Source: Clostridia bacterium (GTDB lineage Bacteria; Bacillota; Clostridia; Oscillospirales; CAG-272). Taken from it: a DNA stretch of 12,022 nt. This document shows, in pieces, positions 6,955 through 12,022 of this stretch. Position numbers and translations under genes: made by a program. The stretch is from NCBI GenBank assembly GCA_024404475.1, contig JAKSPV010000032.1, positions 1-12,022 on the forward strand, written 5' to 3'. Below the pieces are notes generated by a model. That model searched no databases. It had not been told where the DNA came from and saw nothing but the letters and a program-made list of their open reading frames with translations. The number at the start of each line of letters is the position of its first letter. Position 1 is the first letter of the stretch.

Positions 6955-6983
6955 ACTGCATCCTCGCCGGGGTGCAGTTTTTT
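6955..6983 (+). terminator. Intrinsic terminator of the lipoprotein gene
   Basis: ACTGCA (6955-6960) pairs with TGCAGT (6973-6978), extended inward by T-G, C-G and C-G pairs, and followed by six T. It lies 82 bp after the lipoprotein stop, inside the core of the inverted-repeat element. Confidence 0.85.
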
Positions 6984-7001
6984 ATGGGTGGGTAGCAAAC
7001 G

Positions 7002-7028
7002 AAAAAGCCAAGCCCTGATGAGCTTGAC
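7002..7028 (-). terminator. Intrinsic terminator of dapA
   Basis: Read on the minus strand, GTCAAGC (7028-7022) pairs with GCTTGGC (7013-7007), including one G-T pair, around an eight-base loop, followed by five T (7006-7002). It lies about 50 bp after the dapA stop and faces the plus-strand terminator across the element core. Confidence 0.8.
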
Positions 7029-7076
7029 TTTCTGTATTGGTGAAGCCGGGAAACAGTCCGAAAGTTTTCGCGGGGT

Positions 7077-7994
7077 TCAAGGGGCGTCTTTTTCAAAAGG
7101 CGCCCCTTGCGTGCTCCCCAGTGTCTCCTTTATCTTTGCCCTTGTTGCCTCCGACGGCGGGCAGAGGGGGAGCCGGTAGAATTCGCCGCCGAAGCCCTGC
7201 ATGGCGAGAGCGGCCTTGACGGGAATGGGATTGACCTCGGCGAAGAGGGCGTCGATCACGGGGAGGAGTTCCCGCTGGATTTTTGCCGCGCCGGCGGCGT
7301 CACCGCGGAAGAAACGCTCGGTCATCTCGACCGTCAGCTCGGGCAGGACGTTCGCGGCGACCGAGATACACCCGATCCCGCCGACTGCCATGATCGGGAG
7401 CGTCACCTCGTCGCTGCCGCTGTACACGGCGAAATCGGGCGGGCAGGCGGCGACGGTCCGCGCCGCTTTGAGGACGTTTCCCGACGCCTCCTTGATCCCG
7501 ACGAACTGCGGCTCGCGCGCGAGCCGCGCGGTGACGGCGAGCGGCAGATCGAGCCCCGTGCGCCCCGGTACGTTGTAGAGCAGAATCGGCAGGGAAGACG
7601 CCGCGGCGATCTCGCCGTAGTGCCGCAGAAGCCCCTCCTCCGACGCTTTGTTGTAATAAGGTGTCACGGCGAGCAGCGCATCCGCGCCGGCTCTCCCGGC
7701 GCTCCGGCTCCGCGCCGCGGCGCGCGCCGTGCAGCTTCCGGCGACGCCCGCGATGACGGGAACGCGCCCCGCCGCCGACTCTGCCGCAAGCGAAACGACG
7801 CGTTCGTACTCCTCCTCCGTCAGCGCCGCCGCCTCGCCCGTCGTGCCAGCTGCCACGATCGCCTGGATGCCCGCGCCGATCAGCCGGTCGATCAGCCGGA
7901 CGTACGCCGCCTCGTCTACCGCGCCGTCCTTCGTGAAGAACGTCGGAAGTGCCGCGGCGGCACCGCGGAAGACGGACGTTTTTTTCTCTGACAT
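7077..7994 (-). CDS. dapA: 4-hydroxy-tetrahydrodipicolinate synthase (dihydrodipicolinate synthase)
   Basis: Condenses pyruvate with aspartate semialdehyde, the first committed step to diaminopimelate and lysine, and to dipicolinate in spore formers. The 305-residue TIM-barrel shows the family's key sites: AAGTTGE (48-54), TPYYNKAS (111-118), YNVPGRTG (140-147) with Tyr140 and Arg145, and GIKEASGN (166-173) with the Schiff-base Lys168. The C-terminal NPIPVKAALAMQGF and RLPLCPP are strongly dapA-like and argue against the related N-acetylneuraminate lyases. The ATG at 7994 follows GGAGGTGAG; a GTG three codons earlier overlaps that site and is less likely. The last ten residues, QGAPFEKDAP, and the stop codon come from the right arm of the inverted-repeat element, so the native C terminus appears to have been replaced or extended. 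No convincing minus-strand promoter was found. Confidence 0.93.
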   Translation of the reverse strand: MSEKKTSVFRGAAAALPTFFTKDGAVDEAAYVRLIDRLIGAGIQAIVAAGTTGEAAALTEEEYERVVSLAAESAAGRVPVIAGVAGSCTARAAARSRSAGRAGADALLAVTPYYNKASEEGLLRHYGEIAAASSLPILLYNVPGRTGLDLPLAVTARLAREPQFVGIKEASGNVLKAARTVAACPPDFAVYSGSDEVTLPIMAVGGIGCISVAANVLPELTVEMTERFFRGDAAGAAKIQRELLPVIDALFAEVNPIPVKAALAMQGFGGEFYRLPLCPPSEATRAKIKETLGSTQGAPFEKDAP

Positions 7995-8053
7995 TGCACT
8001 CACCTCCGAGTGCGGAAAACCGCAGAAGATTTCGGCGGAATCCGGGAAAAAGG

Positions 8054-8082
8054 TTGCAAACCGGACGCCGCCGTACTATAAT
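8054..8082 (+). promoter_or_regulatory. Sigma-A-type promoter of the queA operon
   Basis: TTGCAA (8054-8059) and a perfect TATAAT (8077-8082) are separated by exactly 17 bases. Transcription would begin near 8089, about 80 bases before queA. The -35 hexamer is its own reverse complement, but no matching -10 towards dapA was found. Confidence 0.8.
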
Positions 8083-8137
8083 AATGGCAGAATATCCCGC
8101 GGGCGGCAGAGCCGTCCCGCTGTTTTCAGTATATGAT

Positions 8138-8152
8138 GCCCGCCGCGCGGGC
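8138..8152 (+). other. Small stem-loop just before the queA ribosome site
   Basis: GCCCGC and GCGGGC form a six-base stem around a three-base loop, six bases before the AAAGGA site (8159-8164). A second weak stem (GGGCGGC with GCCGTCCC) lies at about 8101-8118. I do not recognise the fold of a preQ1 riboswitch; the stems may simply reflect GC richness. Confidence 0.3.
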
Positions 8153-8167
8153 GACACGAAAGGACAG

Positions 8168-9274
8168 ATGACCTTGATCCGCAACGAACTGCCCGACACG
8201 GACTTCACCCTGTCGGATTTCCGCTATGACCTTCCCGAAGAGCTGATCGCGCAGACGCCGATCGAGCCGCGCGACGCATCCCGTCTCATGGTGATCCGCC
8301 GCGGTGCCGCGGGCGTCGAACATAAGATCTTCCGCGACATCGTGGACGAGCTCCGTCCCGAGGACGTGCTCGTCATCAACAACACCCGCGTGATCCCTGC
8401 GCGGATCATCGGCCACCGGCGGCTGAAAATGGCCGGGGGAAAACGTGTCCCCTCGGAGGGCACGGGCCCCGTCGAACTGCTCCTTTTGAAGCAGCGCGGC
8501 AACGACGTCTGGGAGGCGCTTGCCGGCCCCGGCAAGCGCGCCAAAACGGGCGACGTTCTGACGTTCGGCGACGGCGTCCTCGAAGCGGAGATCGGTGAGA
8601 TCATCGAGGGCGGCTGCCGCGTCGTGACGTTCCGCGCCGACCCCGCACGGTGCAAGACGGTCTACGAGGCGCTGCATCTGCTCGGCACGATGCCGCTCCC
8701 GCCGTACATCCGCGAGAAGCTCGAAGACCAGGAGCGCTACCAGACGGTCTACTCCGAGGTGGAGGGCTCTGCCGCGGCACCGACCGCGGGACTGCATTTC
8801 ACGGAAGAACTGCTCGACCGCATCCGCGCGAAGGGCACGGCCGTCGTGCCGGTGCTGCTTCACGTGGGGCTCGGCACGTTCCGTCCGGTCAAGGAGGAAC
8901 ATATCCGCGACCACGAAATGCACTCGGAATACATCGAGGTAACGAAAGAGAGCGCCGACATCATCAACGCACGGCGTGCGGCGGGCGGCCGCGTGATCGC
9001 CGTCGGCACGACCTCGTGCCGGACGCTTGAAAGTGCATCCGATGAAAACGGCATCCTGCATCCCGTCTCCGGTGACACGGGCATTTTCATCTATCCCGGT
9101 TACCGTTTCAAGATGACGGACGCGCTCATCACGAACTTCCACCTGCCGGAGAGCACGCTGCTGATGCTCGTCTCGGCGCTCGCCGGACGCGAGCGTATCC
9201 TCGAAGCGTACAAGACCGCGGTGGAGGAAAAATACCGTTTTTTCTCGTTCGGCGACGCGATGTTTATTGAGTGA
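8168..9274 (+). CDS. queA: S-adenosylmethionine:tRNA ribosyltransferase-isomerase
   Basis: Transfers and isomerises the ribosyl group of S-adenosylmethionine onto preQ1 in tRNA to give epoxyqueuosine, the penultimate step to queuosine at wobble position 34. The 368-residue protein has the full set of QueA blocks: DLPEELIAQTPIEPRDASRL (21-40), VLVINNTRVIPARI (67-80), PLPPYI (176-181), YQTVY (191-195), GSAAAPTAGLHFT (200-212), HVGLGTFRPV (232-241), GTTSCRTLES (280-289) and ITNFHLPESTLLML (321-334). Length is normal apart from an N-terminal tail of about 17 residues. The AAAGGA site is only three bases from ATG 8168 and nine from an in-frame TTG at 8174, so the true start could be the TTG, two codons later. 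It heads an operon with a nucleoside hydrolase 15 bp downstream and has its own strong promoter. Confidence 0.96.
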   Translation: MTLIRNELPDTDFTLSDFRYDLPEELIAQTPIEPRDASRLMVIRRGAAGVEHKIFRDIVDELRPEDVLVINNTRVIPARIIGHRRLKMAGGKRVPSEGTGPVELLLLKQRGNDVWEALAGPGKRAKTGDVLTFGDGVLEAEIGEIIEGGCRVVTFRADPARCKTVYEALHLLGTMPLPPYIREKLEDQERYQTVYSEVEGSAAAPTAGLHFTEELLDRIRAKGTAVVPVLLHVGLGTFRPVKEEHIRDHEMHSEYIEVTKESADIINARRAAGGRVIAVGTTSCRTLESASDENGILHPVSGDTGIFIYPGYRFKMTDALITNFHLPESTLLMLVSALAGRERILEAYKTAVEEKYRFFSFGDAMFIE

Positions 9275-9289
9275 AAGGGAGGTCTTCCC

Positions 9290-10222
9290 ATGGACGAATC
9301 AACGCGTGTCTCGCGGCTGACGCTGCCGAAGGGACATTTTCATATGGTGCTCGACACCGACACCGCGAACGAGGTGGACGACCAGTTCGCGATCGCCTAT
9401 GCCGTCCGTTCGACGGAAGCAGGAGAGATGACGCTCGATGCGATCTACGCCGCGCCGTTCCCGGTCGGCGGAGACGAGAAACGTGCCGGTGAGGGCATGG
9501 CGCTGAGTTACGACGAGGCGTGCCGCGTCCTCGCGCACACGAGAACGGAGCGGAAGATCCCCGTTCTGCGCGGCTCCGACCGTTACATCGGCACGGAGGG
9601 CCCCATCTCGTCGCCTGCGGCGCTCGACCTCATCGACCGTGCCATGACGATGCCGGACGGGGAAGTACTTTACGTTGCCGCGATCGGCGCCCCGACGAAC
9701 GTCGCGTCCGCGCTGCTTCTGGAACCAAGGATCGCGGAAAAGATCGTCGTCGTGTTCCTCGGCGGAACGGGCTTTTACTGGCCGAACACGCTCGAGTTCA
9801 ACATCCGGCAGGACGTGGCCGCTTCGCGCTTTCTGCTTGACTGCGGCGTGCCGCTCATCCTCTGCCCGACGTACAGCGTGACGGCTTTGCTCCGCACGTC
9901 CGTCTACGAGATCGACCATTTTTTGGACGGCAAGAGCGAGATCGGCACGTACCTTTCCGGGATCGTCCGCGCCCGCGCTGAGGGTGACATCGCGACGGTC
10001 ACGCCGGACTTCGCCTGGTCGAAGATCATCTGGGACATCGCCGCGCCGGCGCTGCTCCTTCATCCGGAGTACACGCGCTCGTCGCTCGTGCACGCGCCCG
10101 TGCTGAACGGTGGGAACTGCCCGCGCTGGAGCTTCGATAACACGCGGCATCTCATCCGCGTGCTCGATTTCATTGACCGCGACCGCGTGTTCACCGACGT
10201 TTTCCGCAAGCTGGCGAAATAA
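9290..10222 (+). CDS. Nucleoside hydrolase (IUNH family), possible queuosine salvage enzyme
   Basis: A 310-residue member of the inosine-uridine-preferring nucleoside hydrolase fold, which cleaves the N-glycosidic bond of ribonucleosides using a calcium ion held by N-terminal aspartates. Here the metal motif is LDTDTANEVDDQFAIA (21-36), two residues longer between the aspartate pairs than the usual DTDPGIDD. Further family features are YVAAIGAPTNVASAL (125-139) and EFNIRQDVAASRFLL, matching the conserved E-x-N and D-x-AA region, and a later aspartate-rich C terminus. The start follows AAAGGGAGGT by seven bases. It lies 15 bp after queA and 10 bp before a nitroreductase-like gene. Because QueK of Clostridioides difficile, which frees queuine from queuosine, belongs to this fold, the position next to queA suggests a similar role. 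That is inference; a general purine or pyrimidine nucleosidase is the alternative. Confidence 0.88.
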   Translation: MDESTRVSRLTLPKGHFHMVLDTDTANEVDDQFAIAYAVRSTEAGEMTLDAIYAAPFPVGGDEKRAGEGMALSYDEACRVLAHTRTERKIPVLRGSDRYIGTEGPISSPAALDLIDRAMTMPDGEVLYVAAIGAPTNVASALLLEPRIAEKIVVVFLGGTGFYWPNTLEFNIRQDVAASRFLLDCGVPLILCPTYSVTALLRTSVYEIDHFLDGKSEIGTYLSGIVRARAEGDIATVTPDFAWSKIIWDIAAPALLLHPEYTRSSLVHAPVLNGGNCPRWSFDNTRHLIRVLDFIDRDRVFTDVFRKLAK

Positions 10223-10232
10223 AGGAGGCAGT

Positions 10233-10997
10233 ATGTACGACCTGACCGAACATTACGACGCAATCTTCCGCCGCAAGTCGTTCCACCTTTTCCACGGCGT
10301 TGGCGACGACAGGATCACGGAGGACGAGCTTGCCGCGATCGGCGAGGCGTGGGGACGTTTCGTTCCGCTCTGCCCGGAGATCCGGACGGCGATCCGCATC
10401 GTCCCGGCGCGCCGGGTGAATTTCAGGCACGGCGCGGAATACTGCGTCCTCATTTACAGCGAGAAGAAAGAAAACTGGCTCATGAACGCCGGGTACGTCG
10501 GCGAGCAGTTTGATCTCTGGCTCGTCGAGCATCACATCGGCAGCCTCTGGTGCGGTCTCTGCAAGCCAGACGAGGTGACCTTTGACGGGCTCGCTTACGT
10601 CATCATGTTTGCCATTCATAAGGTGAACGACGACGGAAAATACAGAAAAGATATGTTCGCGGCAAGCCGCAAGCCGACGGCAGAAGTCTGGTCGGGCGAC
10701 GAGCCCGGCGAGCTCGATATTGCCCGTTTCGCGCCGAGCGCCTGCAACAGCCAGCCGTGGTGCGTCGAGAGCCGGGACGGCACGCTGACCGTGTCCCGCT
10801 ACAAAAAGCCGGGAAAAATCGGCATCATGTCCGACACCGCCGCGCTCTATTTCAACCGCATCGACGTCGGCATCTATCTCTGTTTTCTGGAAATCTGTAT
10901 GCAGAAGAGCGGCATCGGTTTTGATCGCGCTCTCTTCCCGGACGACGGCGGCAAAGAAGAACTGACAAAGGTCGCCTCGTACCGGCTCGTCAGGTGA
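10233..10997 (+). CDS. Nitroreductase-like flavoprotein (TM1586 type)
   Basis: A 254-residue protein of the FMN-dependent nitroreductase fold, closest by eye to the single-chain TM1586 type in which both FMN-binding halves lie in one polypeptide. Visible elements are the N-terminal IFRRKSFHLF (11-20, matching the usual RRSxRxF flavin-binding start), the central NAGYVGEQFDLWLVEHHIGS followed by LWCG (a helix that packs on the flavin), and FAPSACNSQPW (166-176), which matches the family's second SxxNxQPW phosphate-binding motif. The ATG follows AAAGGAGG by four bases and sits 10 bp behind the nucleoside hydrolase stop. It ends the operon before a strong terminator. The substrate is unknown. There are several cysteines (71, 107, 110, 171, 177), but no iron-sulphur motif. 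Confidence 0.8.
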   Translation: MYDLTEHYDAIFRRKSFHLFHGVGDDRITEDELAAIGEAWGRFVPLCPEIRTAIRIVPARRVNFRHGAEYCVLIYSEKKENWLMNAGYVGEQFDLWLVEHHIGSLWCGLCKPDEVTFDGLAYVIMFAIHKVNDDGKYRKDMFAASRKPTAEVWSGDEPGELDIARFAPSACNSQPWCVESRDGTLTVSRYKKPGKIGIMSDTAALYFNRIDVGIYLCFLEICMQKSGIGFDRALFPDDGGKEELTKVASYRLVR

Positions 10998-11020
10998 CGG
11001 CAGAATGAATAAACAAAAAC

Positions 11021-11060
11021 ACCCGCCGGGAGGGAAGCCCTCTCCGGCGGGTATCGTTTT
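11021..11060. terminator. Bidirectional terminator between the queA operon and the rRNA methyltransferase
   Basis: ACCCGCCGG (11021-11029) pairs perfectly with CCGGCGGGT (11044-11052). Inside, GAGGG (11030-11034) pairs with CCCTC (11038-11042) around the loop AAG, with one bulged T at 11043. The plus side runs into TTTTATT; the minus side reads GTTTTTGTTTATT. The stem lies 23 bp after one stop and 10 bp from the other. Confidence 0.9.
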
Positions 11061-11062
11061 AT

Positions 11063-12022
11063 TCAGATCCGCAGCCCTTTCGGGTAGTGGTTTTTGAGCG
11101 TGCCGCCGGTCACTTTCCCGCCGCCGAGCGCGGCGCCCGAAACCATGACGACCGCCCAACCGTCCGGGACGTCCGGCACGTCAAGCGTCTCGCCGTGGAG
11201 ATACGCAGTCAACCGCCGGTCATCCGCGTCGCTGCCGACGCGCGGCAGGGGCCCGCCGGGCAGGTCGATCCTGCGCCGGAAATTGCTTCCGAACGCGCTG
11301 AAAAACTGGTGATGCGGCACAAGGCGCCCTTTTTGCACCTCGCCGAGCGTTACGCCGGCGGAAAAGACGCAGTGCGGCGGGACGACGGCACCCTCCGGCA
11401 GAAGGTCGATCCTCTCGCCGAGCCGGCGCGGGACGGCGCTTGGCATGCTGTCGAGCGTGTCTTTGAAAAATGCGCTGACTGTCGCCGCCTCGTCTTTTGA
11501 CAACGGCAGGGAAGCGTCGCGGAACGCAGGCGCCTCGGCGCAGCCGTCCGCCGTGTTCTGCATGAGGGCGAGGAACTGTCCCTCGCCGGGCGAGACGTGC
11601 GGATAGAACCGCCGCGTTTTGTCAAGCGGAAGATCGGGATGATCGGGCAGCCGGCAGCCGGGCCGCGAAGCGTCCCGGATCGCCTCCGGCACGTCGCAGA
11701 GCGTGAACGCCGGGTGCGCGGCGAGAAACTGCGCCACCTGCCGCTCGTCCTCTTCGAGGGAGAACGTGCAGGTCGAGTAGAGCAGATGCCCGCCGGGGCG
11801 GACGGCGGCGGCAGCCGCGTCAAGCAGCATTTTCTGCGTCGCGGCACAGTTTGCAACCGCGCCCTCGTTCCAGACGGCGGCGGCTTCCGGATTCTTGCGG
11901 AACATGCCCTCGCCGGAGCACGGTGCGTCGCAGACGACGAGATCGAAAAACGCGGGGAAAAGGGCGGCAGTGTATGCGCCGTCGGCGTTCATCACGACGA
12001 CGTTGCGGAGCCCGAGCCGCTC
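11063..12022 (-). CDS. RsmF/YebU-type 16S rRNA m5C methyltransferase, C-terminal part
   Basis: The frame is open to the right edge; 319 codons and the stop are present and the N terminus is missing. The enzyme transfers a methyl group from S-adenosylmethionine to a cytosine in rRNA. The fragment opens ERLGLRNVVVMNADG, the SAM-domain strand found in NOL1/NOP2/Sun proteins. It contains CDAPCSGEGMFRKNP (31-45), with the product-release Cys35, and LLYSTCTFSLEEDE (80-93), with the nucleophilic Cys85. The remaining 200 residues, with FFSAFGSNFRR and the end HYPKGLRI, match the C-terminal RsmF linker and PUA-like RNA-binding domain rather than an RsmB form. Whether the target base equals the E. coli RsmF site C1407 is not known. 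The gene is convergent with the queA operon and shares its terminator. Confidence 0.93.
   Translation of the reverse strand, partial: ERLGLRNVVVMNADGAYTAALFPAFFDLVVCDAPCSGEGMFRKNPEAAAVWNEGAVANCAATQKMLLDAAAAAVRPGGHLLYSTCTFSLEEDERQVAQFLAAHPAFTLCDVPEAIRDASRPGCRLPDHPDLPLDKTRRFYPHVSPGEGQFLALMQNTADGCAEAPAFRDASLPLSKDEAATVSAFFKDTLDSMPSAVPRRLGERIDLLPEGAVVPPHCVFSAGVTLGEVQKGRLVPHHQFFSAFGSNFRRRIDLPGGPLPRVGSDADDRRLTAYLHGETLDVPDVPDGWAVVMVSGAALGGGKVTGGTLKNHYPKGLRI

Larger units (their letters stand above)
6880..7110. repeat. 231-bp inverted-repeat element with arm hairpins and two opposed terminators
   Basis: The ends are perfect inverted copies, GCAAGGGGCGC (6880-6890) and its complement (7100-7110). Inside, TCACCAATACAGAAA (6941-6955) has its perfect complement at 7029-7043. 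Between these blocks the arms are related but diverged (both carry CCCCG, runs of A, and a GAAAACT-like stretch). Each arm also folds on itself: CAAGG...CCTTG around GCGCTTTT/AAAAGCGC (6881-6910) on the left, and CAAGGGGCG...CGCCCCTTG (7078-7109) on the right. The 73-bp core holds one terminator per strand. It fills the convergent junction between the lipoprotein and dapA. The layout suggests a small non-autonomous mobile repeat or an elaborate terminator. No transposase and no obvious target duplication were seen. Confidence 0.85.

Noticed and set aside
6873..7076. A small gene between the lipoprotein and dapA
   Set aside because: Open frames there simply cross the inverted-repeat element and lack ribosome sites or coding character.
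7995..8100. Minus-strand promoter for dapA using the palindromic TTGCAA at 8054-8059
   Set aside because: No acceptable -10 lies 16-18 bases downstream on that strand; the nearest AT-rich hexamer is about 21 bases away.
8083..8167. preQ1 riboswitch in the queA leader
   Set aside because: The leader has small GC stems but nothing like the preQ1 aptamer pattern, and queA is not a usual target of it.

Overview
The window looks like a chromosomal segment of a GC-rich, Gram-positive-type Clostridia relative, possibly a gut Oscillospirales or Christensenellales lineage. The reasons are sigma-A-like promoters, strong AGGAGG-type ribosome sites, GTG starts chosen by such sites, a lipobox lipoprotein, and a SleB-type cell wall hydrolase carrying a copper-amine-oxidase-like stalk domain. 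This placement is inference. No phage, plasmid, transposase, CRISPR, rRNA or tRNA signal was seen. GC-rich third positions produce many long antisense shadow frames.

Layout. (1) 1-2706, minus strand: a tight cluster of an alpha/beta serine hydrolase, a GH20 hexosaminidase and an SGNH/GDSL esterase cut by the left edge. It is driven from a promoter at 2768-2796 and looks like a glycan-degrading operon. (2) 2859-4206, plus strand: a divergently transcribed Gfo/Idh/MocA oxidoreductase with a cysteine-rich insert and a clear promoter. (3) 4214-4242: a perfect bidirectional terminator. (4) 4245-5206, minus strand: a SleB-like hydrolase preceded by a 17-codon leader ORF that overlaps its GTG start. 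(5) 5355-6872, plus strand: an orphan solute-binding-type lipoprotein. (6) 6880-7110: a 231-bp inverted-repeat element holding two opposed terminators. Its right arm supplies the stop codon and last ten codons of dapA. (7) 7077-7994, minus strand: dapA. (8) 8054-10997, plus strand: an operon of queA, a nucleoside hydrolase and a nitroreductase-like flavoprotein, bounded by a strong promoter and a terminator. (9) 11063-12022, minus strand: an RsmF/YebU-type rRNA cytosine methyltransferase cut by the right edge.

How the genes may work together. The left cluster could remove beta-linked N-acetylhexosamines and acyl groups from glycans, with the divergent oxidoreductase handling a released sugar. 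In the queA operon, a nucleoside hydrolase 15 bp downstream of queA suggests queuosine salvage: a QueK-like enzyme would free queuine, which re-enters the pathway upstream of QueA. That is the most interesting functional hypothesis here. The most interesting structural feature is the inverted-repeat element fused to the 3' end of dapA.
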